DNA from: Thalassobius sp034670005
Lineage (GTDB): Bacteria; Pseudomonadota; Alphaproteobacteria; Rhodobacterales; Rhodobacteraceae
DNA: 64,000 nucleotides
Direction of reading: 5' to 3'
NCBI RefSeq assembly: GCF_034670005.1
Contig: NZ_JAXMOH010000005.1
Location: 124,001-188,000 of the forward strand
Position 1 is the first letter of the stretch, and every line of letters begins with the position of its first letter. The notes beneath the pieces are model-generated. The model worked only from the letters and a program-made list of their open reading frames with translations, did not search any database and was not told where the DNA came from. Made by a program: the position numbers and the translations under genes. Shown one piece after another: positions 9,431-17,301 of this stretch.

Positions 9431-9582
9431 CGCCCGCCCGGAACAGCGGCGCCTTGCGCCGCCGGGCCGCGCCCGACCGCCCGTCGCACCGGAGGTGCGC
9501 CGTTCATCGTCGGCTCGCCTCTGGCGAGACGGGGCGGGCGCTTCTTCAACGTCCGCGCGGGCACGGATGTCCGACGGGACGT
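9431..9582. repeat. Cloverleaf-like structured intergenic element
   Basis: This lies in the 409-base gene-free stretch 9413-9821. CGCCCGCCC (9431-9439) is the perfect complement of GGGCGGGCG (9532-9540). Inside this closing stem are three perfect hairpins, each with a 3-base loop: 9446-9452/9456-9462 (GCGGCGC, loop CTT), 9485-9490/9494-9499 (CGCACC, loop GGA) and 9514-9519/9523-9528 (CTCGCC, loop TCT). A further ACGTCC/GGACGT pair lies at 9549-9554/9577-9582. The whole folds on paper into a three-armed junction. It resembles a dispersed structured repeat and not a simple terminator. The remaining 9583-9821 is GC-rich then AT-rich with no recognised feature. Confidence 0.55.
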
Positions 9583-9821
9583 AGGGATAAAGCGCAGACC
9601 CCAAAGCGCAGCGCGCCCACCCGCGGCCGGGCGCGGCCCGGCGGGTTGTCAACGCTGGGTACTGGGGGAAGATGCCCATGCTTGAAGAGGAATTGGGGCA
9701 GGGGGCAGAGTGGCCGCTTTGCGCAGAAAGCGGGCTTTGCAAAGTTCGTGCCTCGCCCCGAAACCTGCCGTTCGGGAGAAAGCAGAATTCGAACGTTCAG
9801 AATCTCTAGATAGCGACGAGA

Positions 9822-10853
9822 ATGATTGATAGAAAAGTCGAGAAGGAAAATTCATCTCTAGAGCTTTCAGGGCGTAAAATGGATATTGAGACAACCGCTG
9901 CCTATTTCGAATCCCGGCAATATCTTTATGAAAAATTGGTCAATGAGGTGGAATATATTCTTACCGAAAAAATCAAGGAAACTGGAATCAAGCCGGCATC
10001 GATCAGTAGTAGAGTTAAGTTGCTCGAAAGCTTTCGTGAAAAGATAAGTCGGAAGAAGTATCGCAACCCCATGGATCAGATGCACGATTTAGCTGGAGTG
10101 CGCGTGGTTTGCGCGTACCAATCTGAGCTAGATACGATTGCAGAAATTATCGAAAGTAATTTCGAAGTTCTTGAGCGAACTGATAAGGCAGAAGAACTCG
10201 GCGTAAACAAGATGGGATATAGCGGCAGAGCATTTGTCGTTAAGTTGGGCAGCAGATATTCTGGAGGTCGATACGAAGACCTAACTTCTCTTCGTTGTGA
10301 GATTCAGTACCGGACAATTTTACAAGATGCATGGGCGATTATTGACCATCAGCTAGTTTACAAAGATGAGGCGTCCGTTCCTGAGGGTATGCGCAGGGAC
10401 ATTAATAATGTCGCTTCACTTCTGGAAGTAGCTCAAGGTGTTTTTGACAGGGTTAAAGAGAGCCGCTCTGAGTATATAGAAGAAATCAAAGATATGGCAA
10501 AAAACGCCTCTGCATTTTTACGCCTCCCTCTCAACTTTGATACCGTTTTGGAGTATGCAAGGCGCAGCTATCCAGATATTGAACCATCAGAGAAACTCAC
10601 ACGACTACTTCTTGACGACTTGAGTATGGAGAAATACCCAACTTTGCGGGAGCTTGATTGTGTTGTTGGGCAAGCCAAAGAAGCGGTCGAGGTGTATCAA
10701 CAAGAGAATCCGGATTGGTTCAAAAATAGCACAGACTTTTTAACTAAGTCGCTCGGCTTCATCGATCCTGATTTTCGTCAGAACCACGCTTTTGCTCCGA
10801 GAACTCGCGAGGCATTCGAAAAGTACCAACACCTACTTCCATCTCACGACTGA
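9822..10853 (+). CDS. RelA/SpoT-domain nucleotide pyrophosphokinase-like protein (acquired island gene)
   Basis: A 343-residue protein with a RelA/SpoT synthetase domain in residues about 40-185. Visible motifs are SSRVKLLESFREKI (62-75), DLAGVRVVC with D89 at the expected metal site, MGYSGRAFVVKL (131-142, the G-loop) and CEIQYRT with E160, followed by WAIIDHQLVYK with H176. There is no HD hydrolase and no TGS/ACT region. About 160 helical residues follow. This is the layout of a small alarmone synthetase or a toxic variant (toxSAS/CapRel-like), which I cannot separate by eye. Codon use is AT-rich against the surrounding GC-rich genes, indicating horizontal transfer. The start at 9822 is ATG; the ATG at 9879 (MDIETTAAY) is an alternative. 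No antitoxin gene is visible next to it. Confidence 0.85.
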   Translation: MIDRKVEKENSSLELSGRKMDIETTAAYFESRQYLYEKLVNEVEYILTEKIKETGIKPASISSRVKLLESFREKISRKKYRNPMDQMHDLAGVRVVCAYQSELDTIAEIIESNFEVLERTDKAEELGVNKMGYSGRAFVVKLGSRYSGGRYEDLTSLRCEIQYRTILQDAWAIIDHQLVYKDEASVPEGMRRDINNVASLLEVAQGVFDRVKESRSEYIEEIKDMAKNASAFLRLPLNFDTVLEYARRSYPDIEPSEKLTRLLLDDLSMEKYPTLRELDCVVGQAKEAVEVYQQENPDWFKNSTDFLTKSLGFIDPDFRQNHAFAPRTREAFEKYQHLLPSHD

Positions 10854-10989
10854 TGTTCTCGCGCGTCCGCCGTATGATGCTTTTACTGGACACAGATAGA
10901 CCGCTTCGTCCACAAATCTGATGAGATGCTGCGCGGCACCATGTCCGCTTCGGGCTGGGAGCGGTCATCCAAGCCCACTCACCAACCCC

Positions 10990-11403
10990 TCACCCCTTCT
11001 CGCCGCCCTTCATCAGCCGGTCGGCCTTCTTCCGCACCAGCACCGTGCGCAGGTCGTGCATCGCCAGCAGCAGCGCGTCGGTGATGCCTTCCAACTGGTC
11101 ATCCGTGGCGCGGCTGTTGGCCCAATGGGTGGTCAGGTTCATGTGATCGATGGCGCGGTGGATGTCGTCGATGTCACGCGCGGCCAGCAGATCGCGGCGG
11201 TCGGCCATCCAGTCGCGGATCACCACCAGATCGTCGTCGCTCAGCTTGCGGTCGCCATGCGGCTTGATTTCGCCATTCTTGATATTGACGTTGGCGATCT
11301 GTTCCAGCTCAATCCGGCGCTGGCGGTTTTCGGTATCGACACGAAACACGAAAGCGCCGTTTTCGCGGACGCGAAAATAATAATCGGGCAGGTCGACCGA
11401 CAT
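10990..11403 (-). CDS. Conserved hypothetical protein downstream of aminotransferase
   Basis: A 137-residue soluble protein of unknown function. It begins MSVDLPDYYFRVREN, has a strand-rich first half (FVFRVDTENRQRRIELEQIANVN) and a charged helical second half ending in KKADRLMKGGEKG. The ATG at 11403 has GGAGAGGG eight bases upstream. It follows the aspartate aminotransferase gene by 16 bases on the same strand and is probably translated from the same mRNA. No catalytic motif is visible. Confidence 0.7.
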   Translation of the reverse strand: MSVDLPDYYFRVRENGAFVFRVDTENRQRRIELEQIANVNIKNGEIKPHGDRKLSDDDLVVIRDWMADRRDLLAARDIDDIHRAIDHMNLTTHWANSRATDDQLEGITDALLLAMHDLRTVLVRKKADRLMKGGEKG

Positions 11404-11419
11404 GCGTTTTCCCTCTCCG

Positions 11420-12622
11420 TCAGGTCAGCTCGGAACAGAATTTTGCGATCCGGTCGCAGGCTTCTTCCAGTGCTGCGTCCGAAGTAGCGTAGCTGATGCG
11501 GAAATTGGGCGAAAGCCCGAAGGCCGCGCCGAACACCGCCGCCACGCCGGTATCGTTCAACAACTCGGTCACGAACACCTCGTCATTACTGATCTCGACG
11601 CCCTTGGCGGTCGTCTTGCCGATCAGACCAGCAATCGAGGGATAGACATAAAACGCGCCTTCCGGGGTCGGGCAGGTGATGCCGTCGATGGCGTTCAGCC
11701 TGTCCAGCACCAGATCGCGGCGGCGCTTGAAAATCTCGTTATGCGGGGCGAGGAAATCCTGCGGCCCGTTCAGCGCCTCTACCGCCGCCCACTGGCTGAT
11801 CGAACAGGGGTTCGAGGTCGATTGCGACTGCACCTTGCGGATCGCCGCGATCAACGGCTCGGGCCCGGCCGCGTATCCGATGCGCCAGCCGGTCATCGCG
11901 TACGCCTTGGACACGCCGTTGACGGTCAGGGTGCGGTCGTAGAGCTTCGGTTCGACCTGCGCCGGGGTGCAGAATTCGAACCCGTCATAGGCCAGATGTT
12001 CATACATGTCGTCCGACAGCACCCAGACATGCGGATGCTTCAGCAAAACGTCGGTCAGCGCCTTCAATTCGTCGCGGCTATAGCCTGCGCCGGTGGGGTT
12101 CGACGGCGAATTGAACAACACCCACTTGGTATTGCGGGTGATCGCCGCGTCAAGCTGTTCCGGCGTGATCTTGAAATTGTTGTCCAGCCCGGCTTCGATG
12201 AATACCGGCACACCTCCGGCCAGCAGCACCATATCGGGATAACTGACCCAGTAGGGCGCCGGGATCACCACCTCGTCATCATGGTTCAGCGTCGCCATCA
12301 GGGCGTTGTACAGCACCTGCTTGCCGCCGGTGCCGACAGTGACCTGCTTGGGGTTATACTCCAGCCCGTTATCGCGCTTGAACTTGGCGCAGATCGCCTG
12401 TTTCAGCTCGGGAATGCCGTCGATGGCGGTATAGCGTGTCTTGCCGTCTTCGATGGCGCGGATGCCCGCAGCGCGGATGTTTTCCGGCGTGTCGAAATCA
12501 GGCTCGCCCGCCGACAGCCCGATGATATCGCGGCCCTGAGCCTTCAATTCACCGACAAGTCCGGTAATCGCCATGGTGGGTGACGGTTTCACACGCGCAA
12601 GCGTCTCGGATAGAAAAGACAT
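11420..12622 (-). CDS. aspC: Aspartate aminotransferase, class I PLP-dependent
   Basis: A 400-residue fold-type I aminotransferase that moves amino groups between aspartate/glutamate and their keto acids in the cytoplasm. The N-terminus SPTMAITGLVGELKAQGRDIIGLSAGEPDFDTP is typical of the alphaproteobacterial subgroup I-beta/I-gamma enzyme. NSPSNPTGAGYS is the PLP-proximal motif, K239 in VNGVSKAYAMTGWR is the Schiff-base lysine, R247 contacts PLP phosphate, and SPNFRISYATS near the C-terminus carries the substrate-carboxylate arginine. The length matches family members. Prephenate aminotransferase activity is also known in this clade, so the exact physiological substrate is open. It is divergent from the XRE regulator. 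Confidence 0.92.
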   Translation of the reverse strand: MSFLSETLARVKPSPTMAITGLVGELKAQGRDIIGLSAGEPDFDTPENIRAAGIRAIEDGKTRYTAIDGIPELKQAICAKFKRDNGLEYNPKQVTVGTGGKQVLYNALMATLNHDDEVVIPAPYWVSYPDMVLLAGGVPVFIEAGLDNNFKITPEQLDAAITRNTKWVLFNSPSNPTGAGYSRDELKALTDVLLKHPHVWVLSDDMYEHLAYDGFEFCTPAQVEPKLYDRTLTVNGVSKAYAMTGWRIGYAAGPEPLIAAIRKVQSQSTSNPCSISQWAAVEALNGPQDFLAPHNEIFKRRRDLVLDRLNAIDGITCPTPEGAFYVYPSIAGLIGKTTAKGVEISNDEVFVTELLNDTGVAAVFGAAFGLSPNFRISYATSDAALEEACDRIAKFCSELT

Positions 12623-12713
12623 CGGTGGCCTCGACTGGTTTGTGTTCCCTGACGTCCTGTCTTAAGTTCACCAGCAAGGCCGATCAAGCGGGATCGGCGC
12701 ATAGAGGCATAAG

Positions 12714-13118
12714 ATGCAACAAACCGGCACAGAAACCACAGGCGATTGGTACGGCCCTGAATCGGCAACGTTCGGGGATCGTGTCGCGGCGGCGCGCGAA
12801 CAGGCGGGCATGGATCAGAAAAAGCTGGCCAAACGGCTGGGCGTGAAGCTGAAGACGCTGCAGGATTGGGAATACGACCTGTCCGAACCGCGCGCCAACA
12901 AGCTGAGCATGATGGCCGGGCTGCTCAATGTCTCGATCCCGTGGCTGCTGATGGGGCAGGGCGAAGGGGTCGAAGACCCCGGCGATCCGGCGACGCTGGA
13001 CCCCGATGTCGCCGAACTGCTGACCGAATTGCGGGATCTGAAAGTTCAGATTTCCAGCGCCGCCGACCGGCTGGGAAAAATGGAAAAACAGCTGCGGCTG
13101 AAGCTTAAGGGCGACTGA
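12714..13118 (+). CDS. XRE-family helix-turn-helix regulator
   Basis: A 134-residue DNA-binding protein. The HTH lies at residues about 20-75 (FGDRVAAAREQAGMDQKKLAKRLGV, then TLQDWEYDLSEPRANKL), followed by a short linker and a charged coiled-coil tail (ELLTELRDLKVQISSAADRLGKMEKQL) suited to dimerisation. The ATG at 12714 has GAGG upstream. It lies four bases from the sdhE start and should be co-translated with it, though a link to succinate dehydrogenase regulation is only inferred. The target is unknown. Confidence 0.85.
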   Translation: MQQTGTETTGDWYGPESATFGDRVAAAREQAGMDQKKLAKRLGVKLKTLQDWEYDLSEPRANKLSMMAGLLNVSIPWLLMGQGEGVEDPGDPATLDPDVAELLTELRDLKVQISSAADRLGKMEKQLRLKLKGD

Positions 13119-13122
13119 TACG

Positions 13123-13383
13123 ATGGGCGAATTGCGCGAACACAGGTTGAAACGTCTTGCCATGCGCTCGATGCGGCGCGGCATCAAGGAAATGGACATC
13201 ATCCTGTCGCGCTATGCCGCGGCCAGACTCGAAACCATGACCGAAGCCCAGCTCGACGCCTATGACCGGTTGTTGGAAGAAAACGACCAGGACCTGTATC
13301 AATGGGTGTCGGGCCAGATCGCGGCCCCGGCGCATGTGTCCGGCCTGATCGCCGATATCAGGGCGCAGATGGACACGGTCTGA
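13123..13383 (+). CDS. sdhE: FAD assembly factor SdhE
   Basis: An 86-residue member of the SdhE (DUF339/Sdh5) family, which helps attach FAD covalently to the succinate dehydrogenase flavoprotein. The diagnostic RGxxE motif reads RRGIKEMD at about residues 19-26, followed by LDAYDRLLEENDQDLYQWVSG, the conserved acidic helix. Length is normal. Start ATG at 13123, four bases after the XRE gene stop. The sdh operon itself is not in the window. Confidence 0.93.
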   Translation: MGELREHRLKRLAMRSMRRGIKEMDIILSRYAAARLETMTEAQLDAYDRLLEENDQDLYQWVSGQIAAPAHVSGLIADIRAQMDTV

Positions 13384-13491
13384 CGGTCCGAAAAAGTAGA
13401 TCGCATTTTAGCGATAAACCAGTCGGATTTAACACATTATTGGGCTTTTTCCCCGAGCCTCCTGTCTGAGCAATTTCGGACGGAGATCGGT

Positions 13492-13989
13492 ATGACCATT
13501 TACAACGCGATGCAGAACGGTGACCGCACCGGGTTCATGACCAGCTACCTTGATACGCTGGCGTTGGTGGAACGGTTGCACCGTCTGCTGTTGGACGTGA
13601 TCAAGGATGAATTCGAACGCACCGGCGTGTTGGACATCAACGCGGTGCAGGCGCTGCTGCTGTTCAATATCGGCGATAACGAAGTGACGGCGGGCGAATT
13701 GAAATCGCGCGGCTATTACCAGGGCAGCAATGTCAGCTACAATCTGAAAAAACTGGTTGAAATGGGTTATATGCACCATCAGCGCTGCGAAATCGACCGC
13801 CGCTCGGTCCGGGTGCGGCTGACCCCCAAGGGTCGGCGTATCCGCGATATGGTGGCGGAACTGTTCGCCCGCCATGCCGAAGGGTTGCAGGACAGGGGCG
13901 TGCTAGGCCCGGACGGGGTAACCGAAATTTCCAACTCGCTGCGCCGGGTCGAACGCTACTGGACCGACCAGATCCGCTATATTTACTGA
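13492..13989 (+). CDS. MarR-type winged-helix regulator (LdtR-like)
   Basis: A 165-residue MarR-fold regulator. The winged helix includes LDINAVQALLLFNIGDNEVTAGEL, GSNVSYNLKKLVEMGYMHH and the wing CEIDRRSVRVRLTPKGRRIRD. These phrases closely resemble the alphaproteobacterial LdtR group, known for controlling an L,D-transpeptidase gene and stress tolerance; that assignment rests on memory of the family. The ATG at 13492 has CGGAG upstream. A short inverted repeat, ATCGC-N6-GCGAT, lies at 13400-13415 in the spacer before it. The last seven bases overlap the convergent DUF1194 gene. Confidence 0.85.
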   Translation: MTIYNAMQNGDRTGFMTSYLDTLALVERLHRLLLDVIKDEFERTGVLDINAVQALLLFNIGDNEVTAGELKSRGYYQGSNVSYNLKKLVEMGYMHHQRCEIDRRSVRVRLTPKGRRIRDMVAELFARHAEGLQDRGVLGPDGVTEISNSLRRVERYWTDQIRYIY

Positions 13990-14741
13990 CCTATCGGCTG
14001 CGATGGCCGCCGCGACCTCTGCGGCCGCTCGGCCTGGGACAGAACCAGCCCCTGCAATTCGCGGATCAGCTTGCGCACCATCGCGTCTTCGTAATCGTCA
14101 AACCCCGCTGCGGCTTCGGTAAAGGCCCCCGGTCCGCGGATCACGTAGGCCTGAAAATACCCATCAAGCGACGCCTGATCAGCGGCACCGTGCATCCCCG
14201 CCACCGTCCCGGCATCGGCGATCACCAACCCGTTCACCGTCACATCGGACAACACCGCGCTGTCGCGGATCGCCTGCGGCAATGGCCCGGTATTCGACGG
14301 CCCGTCGCCTGAAATATCCAGAACCTTGCGGGCGCAATGGCTGCGGCTGCTCAGCTGTGCCGCCCCGGCCCGCATCGCCGCGCCCAAAGCGGTCGAAGGA
14401 TCGCCGGGACCGCGCATCGTGGCCTGCAGCCGCCCCGCAATGGCGTCAATCGCCGCCGCGCCGGTCACCGATTGCCATGGCTGCACCACGCGCTGATCGC
14501 CCGGGCCGCTCCATTCGAACACCATCAATTCGACCGGGTCTTCGGGCATCGCCAACAGCGCCGACCGCACCTCGGGCCGCAGCAGCGCGGCGGCCAACCC
14601 GTCCATCTGCAACCGGTATTCACGACCATCGACCGACCCCGACACGTCCAGTCCCAGCGCCAGCGCGACCCGGCACGCCGCGACCGCCGCAATCGGTGCC
14701 CCGCTCAGCGCCAGCGCCAGTCCTGCCAGCAGCAGCTTCAT
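13983..14741 (-). CDS. Secreted DUF1194 (von Willebrand A-like) protein, second copy
   Basis: A 252-residue DUF1194 protein with a signal peptide (MKLLLAGLALALSGAPIAAVA). The VWA-type MIDAS signature DVSGSVD is at about residues 33-39, with STALGAAMRAG and the second acidic loop VLDISGDGPSNTG in expected order. Such domains bind proteins through a divalent metal; this family's role is unknown. The ATG at 14741 overlaps the stop of the paralogous gene upstream by four bases (ATGA), so the two are translationally coupled. The C-terminus ends in a basic Arg/Pro/Ser tail. Confidence 0.88.
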   Translation of the reverse strand: MKLLLAGLALALSGAPIAAVAACRVALALGLDVSGSVDGREYRLQMDGLAAALLRPEVRSALLAMPEDPVELMVFEWSGPGDQRVVQPWQSVTGAAAIDAIAGRLQATMRGPGDPSTALGAAMRAGAAQLSSRSHCARKVLDISGDGPSNTGPLPQAIRDSAVLSDVTVNGLVIADAGTVAGMHGAADQASLDGYFQAYVIRGPGAFTEAAAGFDDYEDAMVRKLIRELQGLVLSQAERPQRSRRPSQPIGQ

Positions 14742-15445
14742 TTCGTCCGCTCCAGCATCCCGGTCATCATCGGCGCCAGTTCCCGTTCCAGCTTGCGCCG
14801 CAGCGCGGTTTCGTAATCCTTGTACCCATCGGCGATTTCCAGAAATGCGCCGGGACCATGCAGCACCTCGCGTCGGTAATACCCCACCACATCGGCGCCA
14901 TAAGTCTCGATCGGCATCTTGATCACAAGCCCATTCACTACCACCCCTGCGAACGGGAAGGCGCTATAGGCTTGGTGCGGCTCGAACCCTTCGTTGTTTA
15001 CTCCGTCGCCACTCATATCAATGGTTTGAAAAAGGCAGCGCGGACCGCGTTGTAACAGCGTCGCGCCATATCCCAGCGCATGACCCAGCGCGGTGGGGAA
15101 TTCTTGTGTGCTGCGTTTCGACCGGCCCAACCGTTCGGCGGCGGCAAACAGATCGGCCGGGGTCGAAATCAGCACCCAGTCCAGCAACAGTTTCTGATTG
15201 CTGCGTCCGCTCCATTCGTAAACGGCCAGAGCCACCGGCGCGGGAGCAGAGAAAAACGCCGCCTCCACCTCGGGGGCCAGCAGCGCCGCGGCCATGCCGC
15301 GCCGCTGCAACCCGTCCTCGGCCGCAGACACCGATGACGATACATCCAGCGCCAGAACCAATGCCAGACGGCACTCCACGGCGCGGGCCTGCGGCGCGAT
15401 CAAACCCGCCGCCAGCAACGCCAGAGCGGCCGCCCGCCGCCGCAT
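14738..15445 (-). CDS. Secreted DUF1194 (von Willebrand A-like) protein, first copy
   Basis: A 235-residue paralogue of the following gene. The open frame begins farther upstream, inside gloA, but the true start is the ATG at 15445, which overlaps the gloA stop as TAATG and begins a classic signal peptide (MRRRAAALALLAAGLIAPQARA). The MIDAS motif is DVSSSVS, followed by FPTALGHALGYG and TIDMSGDGVNNEG. The two DUF1194 copies share architecture but are clearly diverged. Export to the periplasm or beyond is predicted from the leader; partner and function are unknown. Confidence 0.87.
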   Translation of the reverse strand: MRRRAAALALLAAGLIAPQARAVECRLALVLALDVSSSVSAAEDGLQRRGMAAALLAPEVEAAFFSAPAPVALAVYEWSGRSNQKLLLDWVLISTPADLFAAAERLGRSKRSTQEFPTALGHALGYGATLLQRGPRCLFQTIDMSGDGVNNEGFEPHQAYSAFPFAGVVVNGLVIKMPIETYGADVVGYYRREVLHGPGAFLEIADGYKDYETALRRKLERELAPMMTGMLERTK

Positions 15446-15873
15446 TACCAGTGCCCGGTATTTTCCATACTGGCCCAGGGTTCTGCCGGAGGCAGTGCAT
15501 CGCCGATCTGCAGCAATTCGACCGAGATATTGTCGGGCGAGCGGACAAAGGCCATGCGCCCGTCGCGCGGCGGCCGGTTGATCACCACGCCGTTGTCCTG
15601 CAGGTGCTGACACATGTCATAGATGTTTTCCACGCCATAGGCCAAATGCCCGAAATGGCGGCCATCGGCAGGCAATTCGTCATCGCCATCCCAGTTATAG
15701 GTCAGCTCAACCGGGCAGTCTTCCTGCCCCTCCGGTGCCATGAAGATCAGGCTGAACCGGCCTTCTTCGCTGTCATAGCGTCTTGTTTCCTTTAGCCCCA
15801 GCAGAGCGTAAAACGCCATGCTTTTTTCCAGGTCTTTCACCCGGACCATTGTGTGCAGATACTTGATTTCCAT
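15445..15873 (-). CDS. gloA: Lactoylglutathione lyase (glyoxalase I)
   Basis: A 142-residue glyoxalase I, which converts the glutathione hemithioacetal of methylglyoxal to lactoylglutathione. The metal ligands are visible as H7, E56 (PVELTYNW), H76 (FGHLAYGV) and E119 (SVELLQ), matching the bacterial Ni/Co-type enzyme. DLEKSMAFYALLGLKETRRYD is the family N-terminal signature. AAAGGGAGC precedes the ATG at 15873. It starts 21 bases after the Slam stop and overlaps the DUF1194 start, so it probably belongs to one leftward transcript. Confidence 0.95.
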   Translation of the reverse strand: MEIKYLHTMVRVKDLEKSMAFYALLGLKETRRYDSEEGRFSLIFMAPEGQEDCPVELTYNWDGDDELPADGRHFGHLAYGVENIYDMCQHLQDNGVVINRPPRDGRMAFVRSPDNISVELLQIGDALPPAEPWASMENTGHW

Positions 15874-15894
15874 GATGCTCCCTTTCCCGGTCCT

Positions 15895-17301
15895 TCAGAA
15901 GCTGGATTCGATCCCGAAGGAAACCGACATTTCATTGGTTTCGAACCGGCTGACATTGCTTTGCGTCTTCCGGGCCTGCACCCTCAAGGTCGGGACAAAT
16001 CCGGCATAGTCAAGCCGGTAGAAGCTGAAATCGACCGCGCCGAACACTGTTTTGTCCTCGCGACCGCCCGGAACCGGCCACAGGCCGACGATATAATCGC
16101 GATAGCGTTGCAGGCTGCCGCCGATACTGGCCGAGATTTTGACCGGCCCGGCCGGTTGCGCCAGATGATACCCCAGATACCCGGTCGCGCCGCGCTGCCG
16201 CGCATTGGCGGTGTCGCTTTGCGCCGCCTCCAGCGTCAACCCGATGCTCAACCGGTCGCCCGATTGCAGTTTGTGGCTGTATTGCGCCCGCAGGTCCAGC
16301 TTGTCGACCGGGCTTTGCAGCGGGCTGTCGGGGCTGCGGTGCTGGATTTGCGCCGACAAATTCAGCCCGGCATCGGCGGACAGGCTGAACCCGCGGGCCA
16401 CCCCCGCCCGTACCAACCATTGATAGGGCGCACCGCCATACCAGCTGCGTCCGATCCCGGCGTCATAGCTGATCGTTCCGCGACCCGCGCGGGTGACATG
16501 GCGCAGCCCGAATTCCGCAAGGTCGAAAGAATAATCCCCATTCTCCGCCGTCGGTGCCAGCGTCTGGGCCGCGTCGGACAGCCGCACGCGCTGGCCGTAA
16601 TACCGTGCGGTCAGGCTGGTTTCGTGGGTTTTCGATCCCGACAGGCGGCGGGCATAGCGCAGATCGGCAACCGCCCGCAGCCCCGACAGGGCCTGCGCGT
16701 CACCGCTCAGCCATCCAATCCCTGGCACCCCGTCGACGATCACATAAGGCCCGTCTGCGCCGTTGTTGAGATTGTTGCTGGGCGACAGCGTAAACTGCGC
16801 CGAGATCGACCACGGGGAGATCTGGCGCAGGATCTTGTAATCCTTGATCACCCGCTCGCGGTAGCTTTCATGCGGCAAATGCAACAGCGACCGGCGCAGC
16901 CATACCTGCGCCAACCCGGCCTGTTCGTTGTCCAGTGACAGTTTCGCGGCCAACTGCGCGGCCTGAAACTTTTCATCTCCATTGGCCGCGTGACGATAGG
17001 CCAAAGCGGCGGCGCGTCTCGCCTCGCGGGGATGTTTCATCTGCATCAGCGCGCGGGCGATGATGAAATGGGCATAAGCGTCGTCGGGATCGCGTTGCAA
17101 AAGCCCCCGGGCCAGTTGCAGCGCCAGCTCGGGCTGTCCTTCGCGCAACGCGCGTTCCGCGATGCCGGGGGCCGCCGCGATCGGCACGCGGATTTCACCG
17201 CCATCCTCCGCCGCCCCGGCCACAACCGGCAACAGCAGCGCCAAGGCCAGCAATAGCGCCTTAAGACCGGTGTCAGAGCCCGTCGCAGACCGGATCATCA
17301 T
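15895..17301 (-). CDS. Slam-type surface lipoprotein assembly modifier (DUF560 barrel)
   Basis: A 468-residue outer-membrane protein. Residues 1-31 are a signal peptide. About 45-150 form TPR-like helices (GIAERALREGQPELALQLARG, DPDDAYAHFIIARALMQM). From about 160 a beta-barrel follows, opening with KILRQISPWSISAQF and SPSNNLNNGADG and ending in FGIESSF with the terminal Phe expected for BAM insertion. This N-terminal TPR plus DUF560 barrel is the Slam layout; Slam proteins move lipoproteins to the cell surface. The ATG at 17301 overlaps the upstream lipoprotein gene by 29 bases, so the two are coupled. Residue-level activity cannot be judged from sequence alone. Confidence 0.82.
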   Translation of the reverse strand: MMIRSATGSDTGLKALLLALALLLPVVAGAAEDGGEIRVPIAAAPGIAERALREGQPELALQLARGLLQRDPDDAYAHFIIARALMQMKHPREARRAAALAYRHAANGDEKFQAAQLAAKLSLDNEQAGLAQVWLRRSLLHLPHESYRERVIKDYKILRQISPWSISAQFTLSPSNNLNNGADGPYVIVDGVPGIGWLSGDAQALSGLRAVADLRYARRLSGSKTHETSLTARYYGQRVRLSDAAQTLAPTAENGDYSFDLAEFGLRHVTRAGRGTISYDAGIGRSWYGGAPYQWLVRAGVARGFSLSADAGLNLSAQIQHRSPDSPLQSPVDKLDLRAQYSHKLQSGDRLSIGLTLEAAQSDTANARQRGATGYLGYHLAQPAGPVKISASIGGSLQRYRDYIVGLWPVPGGREDKTVFGAVDFSFYRLDYAGFVPTLRVQARKTQSNVSRFETNEMSVSFGIESSF

